Source: Pseudophaeobacter leonis
GTDB lineage: Bacteria > Pseudomonadota > Alphaproteobacteria > Rhodobacterales > Rhodobacteraceae
Assembly (NCBI RefSeq): GCF_002087335.1
Contig: NZ_MWVJ01000021.1
Span: 1 to 64,000 of the forward strand
Direction of reading: 5' to 3'
DNA length: 64,000 nucleotides
This document shows, one piece after another, positions 7,006 to 17,140 of this stretch. Position 1 is the stretch's first letter. The number at the start of each line of letters is the position of its first letter. The translations under genes and the position numbers were made by a program. The notes beneath the pieces are model-generated. The model had not been told where the DNA came from and made no database searches. It saw nothing but the letters and a program-made list of their open reading frames with translations.

Positions 7006-9939
7006 TCAGACGCCGTCAAGGGCGGCGTCACAGCGACCGCAGACACCCGCATGGCTGTGGCGGCCCACATCTGGCAGGATCTTCCAGCAGCGTTGGCATT
7101 TGTCGCCTTCGGCCTTTTCAAACACCACCGAGATCCCCTCGACTTCGGGCATACGGAAGGCCTCATCCGGGGCCGGGTCCCCACTGAGGGCAATGTCCGA
7201 GGTGATGCAGACATCGGCAAAATTCACCGATTTCAGCGCCGCCAGCACCTCTACATCCCGCAGATGCACCACCGGATTGGCCTCAAGCGAGGCGCCGATC
7301 ACCTTGTCGATCCGCTGGATTTCCAGCGCCGCAGTCACCACGCGACGCGCCTGACGGATCTTGGTCCACTTGGCCGCCAGGGGCTCGTTCAGCCAATCTG
7401 CAGGCGTGTCCGGAATATCCGTCAGATGCACCGAGCTTTGTTCGCCCGGGAAACGCTCAAGCCAGACCTCTTCCATGGTGAACACCAGGATTGGCGCCAG
7501 CCAAGTGGTGAGCCGGTGGAACAGAATGTCGAGCACGGTCCGCGCCGCACGCGCATTGAGCGTGTCGCCATCGCAATAGAGCGCATCCTTGCGCACATCG
7601 AAATAAAAGGCCGAGAGATCAACGGTGGCAAAGGTGAAGATCGCCTGCCAGACACCATTGAAATCAAAGGCCTGATAGCCGCTGCGCACCTGATGATCCA
7701 GCTCGGCGAGACGATGCAGCACCCATTGCTCCAGCTCGGGCATATCGGCGGCATCCACCCGTTGATCCTCGCTAAAGTCATGCAGCGAGCCCAGCATATA
7801 GCGCATGGTGTTGCGCAGCCGGCGATAGCTGTCGGCGGTGCCTTTCAGGATCTCAGGGCCAATGCGCTGGTCCGAGGTATAGTCAGTCTGCGCCACCCAG
7901 AGACGCAGAATATCGGCGCCATATTGCTTGATGATCTCTTCGGGCACGATGGTATTGCCGAGCGATTTGGACATCTTGTTGCCCTTGCCGTCCAGCGTGA
8001 AGCCATGGGTGACCACATTGCGGTAGGGCGCGCGCCCCGTGGTGCCACAGGCCTGCAACAGCGACGAGTGGAACCAGCCACGGTGCTGGTCGGTGCCTTC
8101 CATATAGACATCAGCGATGCCGTCTTCGGTGCCATCCTTGCGGTCGCGCAGCACAAAGGCATGGGTCGAGCCACTGTCGAACCAGACATCAAGCACGTCA
8201 AAGACCTGCTCCCAGTCATCTGCAGTGTAGCCATCCCCCAGAAAGCGCTCTTTGGCGCCTGTCGCATACCAAGCATCGGCACCTTCGGCTTCAAACGCGG
8301 CCACGATGCGGGCATTGACCGCGTCATCGCGCAGGATAAAGCCCTCATCCGTTGGCAGCAGACCCTTTTTGACAAAACAGGTCAGTGGCACACCCCAGGC
8401 GCGCTGGCGCGACAGCACCCAGTCCGGGCGGCTTTCGATCATGGAATAGAGCCGGTTGCGGCCCTTTTGCGGTGTCCATTTCACCAGCTCGTCAATCGAG
8501 CGCAGCGCGCGTTCGCGGACCGTGGTGCCCATCTCGTCCTGACCATCGCCAACGGCGCGGTCCACCGCAGCAAACCATTGCGGCGTGGTGCGATAGATGA
8601 TCGGCGCTTTTGAACGCCAGCTGTGCGGGTAGCTGTGCTTGATCTTGCCACGGGCCAGCAGCCCGCCGACCTCGACCAGCTTGTCGATCACGGTCTTGTT
8701 GGCATCGCCTTCGCCGCCCTTGCGGTTGAGGATGTATTTGCCGCCAAAGAACGGCAGGTCCGCCCGGAAGCCACCATCATCCATGACGTTATAGGTGATC
8801 ACCTATTCCAGCATCCCAAGATCACGGTAGAGCTCAAATTCCTCCATACCGTGGCTTGGCGCGCAGTGGACAAAACCGGTGCCCTCTTCATCGGTCACGA
8901 AAGGCGAGGCACGGAAATCACGTGGCGCGTCCCATTCGCCATTGCTACCCTCTGCGCCAGCCAGCGGGTGCGACAATTGCAAGGTCGCCAGCTCATCCGC
9001 GGGCACGGCCCGGACGCGGCGGTACATGCCATCCTCAAGACGCGCGCGCGACATCACATCGCCTGCCAGCTTGTCGGCCAGCAAAAAGCGGTCGCCCTTG
9101 GCGGCCCAGCATTCTTCGGGCGCGTCGGTCACCTCATAGAGGCCGTAATCAAAGCTGTCGCCATAGACCACGGCCTTGTTGGACGGAATGGTCCAGGGGG
9201 TGGTGGTCCAGATCACCACATTGGCCCCGGCCAGATCATCAGCCAGATCATCAGAGCCGCCGGTAACGGCAAATTTCACCCAGATGGTGAAGCTGTCCTT
9301 GTCCTTGTATTCCACCTCAGCCTCGGCCAGGGCGGTCTTTTCAACCGGCGACCACATCACCGGTTTCGAGCCCTGATACAGCGTGCCGTTCATCAGGAAC
9401 TTCTGGAATTCTGCCGCGATCACCGCCTCGGCGTGGAAATCCATCGTCAGGTAGGGATCCGCCCAGTTGCCGGTGATGCCAAGCCGTTTGAACTCTTCGC
9501 GCTGGATATCGACCCATTTGTCGGCAAAGGCGCGGCATTCCTGACGGAACTCAACCACATCAACGGCGTCTTTGTTCTTGCCCTTCTTGCGGTACTGTTC
9601 TTCGATCTTCCACTCGATCGGCAGGCCATGGCAATCCCAGCCCGGCACGTAACGTGCGTCAAACCCCATCATCTGGTGGCTGCGCACGATCATGTCCTTG
9701 ATTGTCTTGTTCAGCGCGTGGCCGATGTGCAGATGACCGTTGGCATAGGGAGGACCATCATGCAGCGTAAAGGGCGTGCGGCCTTCTTTTTCGCGCAAAC
9801 GGTCATAGACGCCAATCTTGGCCCAGCGGTCCAGCCAGTTGGGCTCGCGCTTGGGCAGGCCTGCGCGCATCGGGAAATCGGTTTTTGGCAGGTTCAGGGT
9901 CTGTTTATAGTCGTGGGTCTCGGGTGTGTCGGCGCACAT
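7006..9939 (-). CDS. ileS: Isoleucyl-tRNA synthetase with an in-frame TAG
   Basis: Charges tRNA-Ile; essential. In order one sees the class I HIGH site (PPYANGHLHIGHALNK), the CP1 editing domain with WTTTPWTIPSNKA, KMSKS in GNKMSKSLGNT, the anticodon-binding domain and a C-terminal zinc motif (CQRCW ... CGRCD). Total length is 977 codons, as expected. Codon 379 is TAG (8803-8805), in the sequence GMLE-stop-VITYNVMDDGG inside the editing domain, with perfect family sequence on both sides. A single C-to-T change from CAG (Gln) would explain it. Because the gene is essential, a sequence error or suppression is likelier than loss. The ATG at 9939 encodes MCADTPETHDYKQT. Confidence 0.93.
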
Positions 9940-10347
9940 GGGTGGCGTCCTTTGGATGATCTGGTCGAAAAACAGGGTTGCTCGGTTCGGCGCGATGGCT
10001 CAAGCGCCTTTGCCCGGCGGCTCAATCAATCAGAGCGCCGGGGATATAATTCGCATAATGTTGGCCGCACGGTGGGACATGGGGGCCTTATAGGCCGACC
10101 GGGAGCCGGGGTAAAGCACCGATGGACTGCCCGGATCACCGCAGCCTGTGACGCCTTTTGCACCACAGAGTGGCCACACCAAAAGCCCGGCAGAACCGCG
10201 TAAAAAGCCCCCGAGCCCTGCATAGTGCGCATGACTTGGCAAAGACTTCACAAGGGTCAGAAAAATTTCACACGGCTCAGCAAGAGTGGCCAGCCAGATT
10301 TGCCACTGTGCGCTTTGTATCGCACGCGAAACATCGGACCCTGCGGC
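9940..10347. other. Intergenic region upstream of ileS, nothing recognised
   Basis: About 408 nt between the ileS start and the end of the VIT gene. It should contain the ileS promoter and leader; an AT-rich stretch (TATAATTCGCATAATG on the plus strand) near 10045 is a candidate. I see no tRNA, T-box, small gene with a ribosome-binding site, or terminator. Confidence 0.5.
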
Positions 10348-11088
10348 TCAGAGCTGAAACAGGCTGCCAACACCGTAGGCCAGCGCAGCAGCAGCCCCCC
10401 CGATTGCCAGGGTTTCAAACCCCGAGCGCCACCAGGGCGCCAGAGACCAGCGGCTTTTTAAAGCGCCGATGCCAAAAAAGGTCGCCAGCGTCAGCCAGAC
10501 CGACAGCGAAAACGCGGTCTCCAGCCCAAAGAGAAACGGCACAAGCGGCACCATGCCGGCCGCCAGAAAGGCGAGGAAGGTGGCAATGGCTGCGCGCATC
10601 GGATCAGGGTCCACCGGGCCTGCGCCATATTCGCCCTCCATCATCAAATTGATCCAGGCCTCATGGTTGGCGCAGATCGCATCGGTCGCCGCCTCAAGGA
10701 CCGGACCCGACAGGCCTTTGAGACGCAGGATCTCGCGCACTTCGCCGCGCTCACCTTCGGGGTATTTGACAATATGGCGCTCCTCGACCTGGCGCAGGCG
10801 CATCAGGTTGTCCACTTCTGCCTTAGTGCCCGAATAGTTGCCGGCCGCCATCGAAAACCCATCTGCCAGAACATTGGCGAGGCCAAGGGCGACGATAATC
10901 GTCGGCGACAGCCCGGCGCCGGCCACGCCCGCGACGATGGCAAAGGTGGTGACAGATCCGTCAATGCCGCCGTAGACCACATCCCGCAGCACGCCGCGTC
11001 CTGTCGGCGCGCCAATCCGGTCGCTGATCTCCTGCGGGCTGTGGCCATGCTCTGAGGGATCAGGCTCTGTCTTGGTGGGCTCTGACAT
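10348..11088 (-). CDS. VIT1/CCC1 family Fe2+/Mn2+ transporter
   Basis: A 246-aa membrane protein of the vacuolar iron transporter family, which moves divalent iron or manganese. Family features include GRGVLRDVVYGGIDGSVTTFAIVAGV with the conserved DG at the first helix, ANVLADGFSMAAGNY in the second, a cytoplasmic Glu-rich stretch (RQVEERHIVKYPEGERGEVREIL), and two further hydrophobic helices followed by a C-terminal glycine-rich helix. The start ATG encodes MSEPTKTEPD. Monocistronic and divergent from the globin gene. In bacteria the physiological direction of transport is not certain. Confidence 0.88.
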   Translation of the reverse strand: MSEPTKTEPDPSEHGHSPQEISDRIGAPTGRGVLRDVVYGGIDGSVTTFAIVAGVAGAGLSPTIIVALGLANVLADGFSMAAGNYSGTKAEVDNLMRLRQVEERHIVKYPEGERGEVREILRLKGLSGPVLEAATDAICANHEAWINLMMEGEYGAGPVDPDPMRAAIATFLAFLAAGMVPLVPFLFGLETAFSLSVWLTLATFFGIGALKSRWSLAPWWRSGFETLAIGGAAAALAYGVGSLFQL

Positions 11089-11182
11089 GGCGGGCGCTCC
11101 GTGTTGCTGGCTGGCATAAACCTAGCGCGGAGTGCACCGGTTGCCTTGCGCCAGATTACCGCTGCCTCTACCTATTGCCCAG

Positions 11183-11221
11183 CCCAGTTTCTCAGCCCAG
11201 TTTCTCAGGCCAGTTTCTCGG
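11183..11221 (+). repeat. Three 13-bp tandem repeats upstream of the globin gene
   Basis: CCCAGTTTCTCAG twice, then GCCAGTTTCTCGG, in the intergenic region between the divergent VIT and globin genes. Confidence 0.9.
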
Positions 11222-11285
11222 CCCAGCCACTGGCTCTCAACGCAGTCTCTGGCAAAGCTGTGAAACCGCAAGACAGGACGACGCA

Positions 11286-11756
11286 ATGCCCCCCGAGACG
11301 CAGAAACTGTCACAGACGCAGACGCAAACCCAGACACAGGCCAGCGATCACCCGATGAAGCGTTTTGACATCACAGCCGATGAGATCGACCGGATTGTGC
11401 AGCTGTTTTACATGCGCATTCGCGCCCATGCGGAGCTGGGACCCGTTTTTGCGCTCTACGTGCCGGATGGTGACTGGCCCGCCCATGAGGCCAAGATCGC
11501 CCGGTTTTGGCGCAACGCAATCCTGCGCGAGAAATGCTACAACGGCAATCCGATGCGGGTGCATGTGTCGCGTCCCGAAATCCAGGCGCACCATTTTGCC
11601 CAATGGCTGAGCCTGTTCCACGAGGTTTTGCGCGCCGAGTTGCCCGAGGCGATTGCCCTGCAATGGGGTACATTGGCGGACCGGATCGGCGAAGGCTTTC
11701 GCACCGGCATTGTCGCCATGCGCCAGCCTAGGGATGCGCCACCCCGACTGTTTTAA
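11286..11756 (+). CDS. Group III truncated hemoglobin
   Basis: A 156-aa heme protein of the truncated globin group III, implicated in oxygen or nitric-oxide chemistry. After a Gln/Thr-rich tail made from a 6-bp tandem repeat (QTQTQTQT, residues about 10-17) the globin fold begins at MKRFDITADEIDRIVQLFYMRIR, followed by FALYVPDGDWPAHEAKIARFW and NPMRVHV...HHFAQWLSLF, the E-to-F region expected to carry the heme-ligand His. Start chosen for AGGACGACGCA-ATG. The repeat-encoded tail is absent from typical members and probably dispensable; the true start could be the internal ATG before KRFDIT. Confidence 0.85.
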   Translation: MPPETQKLSQTQTQTQTQASDHPMKRFDITADEIDRIVQLFYMRIRAHAELGPVFALYVPDGDWPAHEAKIARFWRNAILREKCYNGNPMRVHVSRPEIQAHHFAQWLSLFHEVLRAELPEAIALQWGTLADRIGEGFRTGIVAMRQPRDAPPRLF

Positions 11757-11780
11757 CCCACAGCAGCTGCAACGTCTGTT

Positions 11781-12844
11781 TCAGTCTTTGTCCGCTATTT
11801 CACGCCGGAACAAACCAGCCAAGGCACCTTTGATCACCTGACGGATCGAGGGGCGATGCGCCTTTGAGAAGGGCATCGGACGGCAGACCTCCATGGCGGC
11901 AATGCCAACGCGGGCTGACAATGCACCATTGACCACCCCCTCGCCAAAACGCCGCGACAGTTTGGACAGAACAGAGCCCCCCAGTACCGATTCAAGCAGA
12001 TCATCCCCCGCCGCAACCGCGCCCGTGGCGGCAAGATGCGCCAGCACCGCGCGGGTCAGACGCCAGGAGCTGAACAGCCCCGAACGCCCACCATAAATCT
12101 GCGCCACCTGCCGGATCATCCGCACCGACGCCAGCAGCGCCACCACCACATCCGCCAGCGCCAGCGGCACCAGAGCTGTGACCGTGGCCACCTGACGCGC
12201 CGCCGCCTCAACCTCGCGCAGCGCACGGGCATCCAGCGGCACCAGCAGCTCTTCCTCGGCCAGCATCAACAGGGCATCCGCGTCCAGCACATCCGCCTTA
12301 CGCTCAGCCAGGCGCGCCAGCTGCCAGCCGAGATCCGCGCGGCCAGAGTAAACCCTTCAAGCCGCGAGACATGCGCCCGTGCCGCAGCAATGTCGCGCGT
12401 CGCCGCAGGGGCGCTCTGGCGCAGATAGTCCACCCGTTTGAGCCGCGAGAGCGCGGCCAGTTCGCGCAGAACCATGATCAGTGCTAGCGCCAACGCCAGC
12501 GCAAATCCCGCACTGACAGCCCAGCCCAGAAGCGGCAGCCGCGGGATCAGCCCCATGGCAAAATCCCAGGCAGCCAGCGAGATCACAGCCCCCAGCAGCG
12601 CCAGAACCAGCCCCCAGAACCAGCGCGCCAGCCGTGAGGGTCGCCGCGCCGCGCCCAGAGCCGCCCCCGCGACATCTGATGCAGGCACAGCGCCCCTGCC
12701 CGTCTGCGCCATATCCGGCACTGGATCCGGCACTGGCGGCGCCTCGCTCACCTGCGGCTGCGGGTGCTGCTCTTCATCCAGCTCAAAAACCACCGGCCCC
12801 TGTGTGGGGCGCTCTCCTGAGTTATCTGTCATACGCTCTGTCAT
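11781..12844 (-). CDS. YcjF/DUF697 family inner-membrane protein, frameshifted
   Basis: Third gene of the ycjX-GNAT-ycjF operon. The N-terminal frame contains a Pro/Glu-rich cytoplasmic segment, two membrane helices (WGLVLALLGAVISLAAWDF; AGFALALALALIMVLREL) and a stretch ending ARAHVSRLEG. It then breaks; the second frame carries on with DADALLMLAEEELLVPLDARALREV and the DUF697 domain. One T is missing from a T run at about 12347-12353; adding it gives SGRADLGWQLARLAERKADVLDADAL and a 354-aa product. The function in the YcjX/YcjF pair is unknown, though it is stress-induced in enterobacteria. Start overlaps the GNAT stop by 4 nt. Confidence 0.82.
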
Positions 12845-13299
12845 GTGCTGCCCTCCCCGGCAGCCTGGCTCCAGAGGTATTCTATGTCGGGCAAACCCTC
12901 GTCGTTGCGGGCACCATCACTGCGCTGTTGCTCTTTAAATCCTTCGCGCAGATAGAACCGTTGCGCGCCTGTATTGGCCTGAAAGGTCCAGAGGCTCAGG
13001 CGTGGCTTGGCGCTCTTGGCGACATCCAGCAGCAGCTTTCCTATGCCTTGCCCGCAGATTTCAGGCGTCACATAGAGCGCGCAGATCTCCTCACCGTCCC
13101 GCGCCAAAAAACCCAGCACCTGCGGCCCATCATAGGCCACGGTGACCCAGCCGCGATCAATCATCACCCCGCAAAAGGCCACGGCCTCGGCGCCGCTGTG
13201 CTGCTTTGGCATCCAGGGGGTTTCCACCTCGAACCGGTGCAGGATCTCGCCGATCTTGCCGGCATCGGTTGAGCGCGCGTTGCGCAATCGGGGTGTCAT
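12841..13299 (-). CDS. GNAT family N-acetyltransferase
   Basis: A 152-aa Gcn5-related acetyltransferase. The acetyl-CoA pyrophosphate loop is seen in ICALYVTPEICGQGIGKLLLD (Q-G-I-G-K type), and the C-terminal motif in FQANTGAQRFYLREGFKEQQR. The start ATG overlaps the ycjX stop (ATGA at 13296-13299) and the stop overlaps the ycjF start, so translation is probably coupled. The substrate cannot be deduced. Confidence 0.87.
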   Translation of the reverse strand: MTPRLRNARSTDAGKIGEILHRFEVETPWMPKQHSGAEAVAFCGVMIDRGWVTVAYDGPQVLGFLARDGEEICALYVTPEICGQGIGKLLLDVAKSAKPRLSLWTFQANTGAQRFYLREGFKEQQRSDGARNDEGLPDIEYLWSQAAGEGST

Positions 13300-14696
13300 A
13301 GCTGGTCTCCAATCAGGAATTCCGCCGCCCGGTCAAGCCGGATATGCGGCGGCCCATCGCCCGGCCTCAGGCTGAGCTTCGCCGGGGCGAACTGCATGGC
13401 CTGATAGTCGCCGCCCAGCCAGCGCGTCGCCCCCTGACGTGCCGGGGCCAAGAGCTGCGCCGGATCATCCGGTAGTGCGCCGGGATAAAACGCCGCCTGC
13501 CGGCCTGTCTGCAGCAGCCAGCCACGTACGCAGGCCAGTTCGGCCCCATCATGCGGGCGCATCTCTTCTGTCGTGGCGCGCAATGAGGCCAGCGCCAGCG
13601 CGGCTGTCTCGGCGCCGGCAAACTGCGCCCGGTCGCGGGCTTCGCGGGTGAGCGCTTCGATGATGGCGCTCATTTGTGGGTGCTGCAGGTGGTGCAGATG
13701 ATCTGCCTTGGTGGCGGCAAACAGGATTTTCTCCACCCGTTTTCCGCGCAACAATGAGGTGAGAAACCCGTTGTGACCGGGGCGAAAGGCCGAGAGCACA
13801 TCGCCCATGGCTTGGCGCAGGTCCTCGACCGCCTGTGGTCCGGAATGAATGGCGCTGAGCGCATCCACCAGCACCACCTGCCGGTCAATCCGGGTAAAAT
13901 GGTCGCGAAAAAATGGCTGCACCACCTTGGCCTTATAGGCCTCATAGCGGCGCTGCATCTCGCGCCACAGACTGCGCCGGGCTGGTGCCTCTTCAACAGG
14001 CAGTGGGCCAAAGGTCAGCACCGGCGAGCCTGCGAGATCGCCCGGCAGCAAAAAGCGCCCCGGAGAGCAGTCGTAAAACCCGGCACCGCGCGCCGCGTTC
14101 AGGTGGCGGGTGAATTCGGCCGCCAGTGCCTGCGCCTGTGGCTCGTCATGGGGTGCCGTGGCCTCGACCGTGGTCAGCATTTGCAAAAATTCAGCCGCAA
14201 CTGGGCGGGCTGGCAGGCGGGCCAGCACCTCGGCCGACCACTGCGCATAGCTTTTGTCCAGCAGCGCCAGATCCAGCAGCCATTCACCCGGGTAGTCAAC
14301 AATATCCAGATGCAGCCGCCGCGGCCCCTGCAGCCCAGAGAGCAGCCCCCTGGGGCGCAGTGTCAGGCTGAGGCGCAGCTCCGAGACCGCCCGCGTGCTG
14401 GCGGGCCAATGTGGCTCTGGTCCTGTCAGGGCTGCAAGGTGATCTTCATAGGCAAAACGCGGCACGGTATCGTCGGGCTGCGGCTGCAGATAGGCGCTGT
14501 CGATGCGGCCCGTACGCGCCGCCTCAAGCTGCAACATGCGGCCCCGGTTCAGCAGATTGGCCACCAGAGAGGTGATAAACACCGTCTTGCCCGCCCGCGC
14601 CAGACCGGTGACGCCCAGCCGCAGCGTCGGCTCAAACAGGCGCGACGAGACGCTGTTGCCAAGGCTGTCCAGCCCGCGAAAGGCTCCCTCGGCCAT
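13296..14696 (-). CDS. YcjX family P-loop GTPase-like protein
   Basis: A 466-aa protein with a Walker A in GVTGLARAGKTVF near residue 30 and a Walker B-like LDIVDYPGEWLLDL, typical of the YcjX family (DUF463), whose function is unknown. A nucleotide-specificity motif appears as FAATKADHL. It leads the operon ycjX-GNAT-ycjF, all with 4-nt overlaps. I use the ATG at 14694-14696 (MAEGAFRGLDSLGNS), which matches the family N-terminus; the frame is open further upstream to 14777, but that would extend towards divergent truA. Confidence 0.88.
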   Translation of the reverse strand: MAEGAFRGLDSLGNSVSSRLFEPTLRLGVTGLARAGKTVFITSLVANLLNRGRMLQLEAARTGRIDSAYLQPQPDDTVPRFAYEDHLAALTGPEPHWPASTRAVSELRLSLTLRPRGLLSGLQGPRRLHLDIVDYPGEWLLDLALLDKSYAQWSAEVLARLPARPVAAEFLQMLTTVEATAPHDEPQAQALAAEFTRHLNAARGAGFYDCSPGRFLLPGDLAGSPVLTFGPLPVEEAPARRSLWREMQRRYEAYKAKVVQPFFRDHFTRIDRQVVLVDALSAIHSGPQAVEDLRQAMGDVLSAFRPGHNGFLTSLLRGKRVEKILFAATKADHLHHLQHPQMSAIIEALTREARDRAQFAGAETAALALASLRATTEEMRPHDGAELACVRGWLLQTGRQAAFYPGALPDDPAQLLAPARQGATRWLGGDYQAMQFAPAKLSLRPGDGPPHIRLDRAAEFLIGDQL

Positions 14697-14821
14697 TGTC
14701 GATAATACCACGCGCCTCACCTGCCCCGTTTGTTCCCGCTCCAAGATAGGCAGCACCGGGGGTGGTTTCCAGAGCATACGGGCACTTGCCTCAACTCTGT
14801 TGCCGGGTTACTTGCCCGCCC

Positions 14822-15607
14822 ATGCCACGTTTTGCTCTTAAAGTCGAATATCACGGAAAGCCCTTTGCCGGATGGCAGCGGCAAAAAGATCAGCCCTCGG
14901 TGCAGGGCGCGATCGAGGCGGCGCTTGCGCGGCTGGAACCCGGGCCGCACACCATTGCGGCGGCCGGCCGCACCGATACCGGCGTGCACGGGCTGGGCCA
15001 GGTGGCCCATTGTGACCTGACCAAGGACTGGAGCCCGTTTCGCCTGTCAGAGGCGCTGAACTATCACCTGAAGCCGGCGCCGGTGGCGATTGTCGACTGC
15101 GCCCTGGTACCTGACGACTGGCACGCGCGGTTTTCCGCGATCGAGCGGCAGTATCTGTTTCGCATTCTGGTCCGGCGTGCGCCCGCCACCCATGACGCGG
15201 GTCAGGTCTGGCAGGTAACGCAGGATCTTGACGTGGCAGCCATGCAGCAGGCGGCCAACCATCTGCTGGGCAATCATGATTTTACCACCTTCCGCTCGTC
15301 TATCTGTCAGGCGCAAAGCCCGCAAAAAACGCTGGATGAGTTGCGGCTTGAACAGGTGCAGGGCCTGTCTGGACCCGAGGTGCATTTCCACGTGCGCGCC
15401 CGCAGCTTTTTGCACAATCAGGTCCGCAGCTTTGTTGGCACGCTGGAACGGGTTGGCGCGGGCAGCTGGGATCCTGTGGATGTAAAGACCGCCCTTGAGG
15501 CCCGTGATCGCGCCGCCTGCGGCCCGGTCTGCCCCGGACATGGGCTGTATCTGGCACGGGTTGGCTATCCTGACGATCCGTTTGCCGTGGACCTGCAGCA
15601 CGCATAA
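14822..15607 (+). CDS. truA: tRNA pseudouridine(38-40) synthase TruA
   Basis: Isomerises uridines 38-40 in the anticodon stem-loop of tRNAs. The 261-aa product starts [19 protein letters not shown] and contains the catalytic aspartate Asp52 in [37 protein letters not shown] and [17 protein letters not shown] are family signatures. The reading frame continues upstream to 14762 but the ATG at 14822 gives the family-typical N-terminus. Divergent from ycjX; intact. Confidence 0.95.
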   Translation: MPRFALKVEYHGKPFAGWQRQKDQPSVQGAIEAALARLEPGPHTIAAAGRTDTGVHGLGQVAHCDLTKDWSPFRLSEALNYHLKPAPVAIVDCALVPDDWHARFSAIERQYLFRILVRRAPATHDAGQVWQVTQDLDVAAMQQAANHLLGNHDFTTFRSSICQAQSPQKTLDELRLEQVQGLSGPEVHFHVRARSFLHNQVRSFVGTLERVGAGSWDPVDVKTALEARDRAACGPVCPGHGLYLARVGYPDDPFAVDLQHA

Positions 15608-15654
15608 AAAGCCTCTGCGGCAAGGTCGCATATGTTGCGCGTGGCCAGCCTGAC

Positions 15655-15755
15655 TGGCCCCCAGCGTCCTGACAGACACTGGCCGACACGGAACAGACCA
15701 CGGAACAGACAATGGCCGACACGGAACAGATACTGGACAGACACGGGCCTAAAGG
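15655..15755 (+). repeat. Imperfect tandem repeats between truA and the acyl-CoA dehydrogenase
   Basis: Several near-repeats of ACACGGAACAGAC and ACTGGCCGACACGGA alternate over about 100 nt. No coding potential. It occupies most of the space between two convergent genes. Confidence 0.65.
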
Positions 15756-15779
15756 CCCATGCCGCTTTTTCCTGGGTCG

Positions 15780-17015
15780 TCAGACCTTTTCCTGGGTGTA
15801 CTTTCGCAGCTCACCACGGGCGACCTGACGCCGGTGCACCGCATCGGGGCCATCGGCCAGACGCAGGCTGCGCACATGGGTCCAGGCATTTGCCAGGGGT
15901 GTATCCTGACTGATGCCCTGGGCGCCAAACATCTGCACAGCCTCGTCGATCACCTTCAGGGCGACGCGGGGCGCCACCACTTTGATCTGGCTGATCCAGG
16001 GCGCTGCCGCGCGGCCGTCGCCCTGATCCATATACCAGGCCGCCTTGAGGCAGAGCAGGCGCGCCATCTCAATCTCCATGCGGCATTCCGCAATAATGTC
16101 AAAGTTGGCCCCCAGATGCGCCAGCTTTTTGCCAAAGGCCTCACGCTGCAGCGAGCGTTTGCACATCTGCTCCAGAGCTGATTCCGCCTGACCAATCGCG
16201 CGCATGCAGTGGTGAATCCGTCCAGGTCCAAGGCGGCCTTGGGCGATTTCAAAACCGCGCCCTTCGCCGAGCAAAATGCTGTCGGCAGGCACCCGCACGT
16301 TGGTGAAGCGGATATGCATGTGGCCATGCGGCGCATCATCGTGGCCATAGACCTCCATTGGCCGCAGCACCTCGATGCCTTCGCTGGCGGCAGGCACCAC
16401 AATCATCGACTGACGCTGGTGCTTAGAGTGCTCTTCGCCGCCGGTTTTCACCATGACGATATAGACCTTACAGCGCGGATCACCCGCCCCCGAGGCCCAC
16501 CATTTTTCGCCGTTCAGCACATAGTCATCGCCGTCGCGCACGCAGGACATCGACACATTGGTGGCATCCGAGGAGGCCACGTCAGGCTCGGTCATCAGAT
16601 AGGCCGAGCGGATCTTGCCCTCCAGCAGCGGCGCCAGCCACTCTTTCTTCATCGCCTCGGTGCCGTAGCGCTCAAACACTTCCATATTGCCGGTATCAGG
16701 CGCCGCACAGTTGAACACTTCGGCTCCCAGCGGCGTCTTGCCCATTTCCTCGGCAAAATAGGCGTATTCAACGGTCGAAAGGCCAAAGCCCTTGTCGCTG
16801 TCGGTCAGCCAGAAGTTCCACAATCCCTGCTCTTTCGCCCTGGCTTTCAGCCCTTCAAGGATCTCAGACTGCCGCGCAGTATACTGCCGGCGGTCGCCCT
16901 TGCCGAGTTCGGCCTGATATTCGGCCTCCAGTGGCATGATCTCGTCACGCACCATGGCGGCAACCCGGTCCAGCAGCTTGCGGTTCTCTGCCCGCATGCC
17001 AAAATTCATATCCAT
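15780..17015 (-). CDS. Acyl-CoA dehydrogenase (ACAD10/11-like subgroup)
   Basis: A flavin-dependent acyl-CoA dehydrogenase of 411 aa. Family features include the N-terminal helical domain, AYLMTEPDVASSDATNV (FAD- and substrate-binding loop), EKWWASGAGDPRCKVYIVM and the C-terminal FGAQGISQDTPLA with RLADGPDAVHR. The combination MEVYGHDDAPHGHMHIRF and GPGRIHHCMRAIGQAE resembles the ACAD10/11 branch, which handles long or hydroxylated acyl-CoAs; specificity is not proven. I take the ATG at 17013-17015 because GGAGGA sits 8 nt before it. Monocistronic. Confidence 0.9.
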   Translation of the reverse strand: MDMNFGMRAENRKLLDRVAAMVRDEIMPLEAEYQAELGKGDRRQYTARQSEILEGLKARAKEQGLWNFWLTDSDKGFGLSTVEYAYFAEEMGKTPLGAEVFNCAAPDTGNMEVFERYGTEAMKKEWLAPLLEGKIRSAYLMTEPDVASSDATNVSMSCVRDGDDYVLNGEKWWASGAGDPRCKVYIVMVKTGGEEHSKHQRQSMIVVPAASEGIEVLRPMEVYGHDDAPHGHMHIRFTNVRVPADSILLGEGRGFEIAQGRLGPGRIHHCMRAIGQAESALEQMCKRSLQREAFGKKLAHLGANFDIIAECRMEIEMARLLCLKAAWYMDQGDGRAAAPWISQIKVVAPRVALKVIDEAVQMFGAQGISQDTPLANAWTHVRSLRLADGPDAVHRRQVARGELRKYTQEKV

Positions 17016-17140
17016 CGTAAATTCTCCTCCACTGCCGCTTTCGCTTTTGCAAAAACCATGGCTTAGTCGCCCAAGACCTGTCCAGCACAGTGACGGAACG
17101 TCACCGGGGGACAAGGGAAAAACATCGAAGGGAAACGGGC

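Noticed and set aside
7051..8613. Long open frames on the plus strand opposite ileS (also 8623-10203)
   Set aside because: They are antisense to a gene with clear family motifs; long shadow frames are expected in GC-rich DNA and their translations show no recognisable domain or ribosome-binding site.
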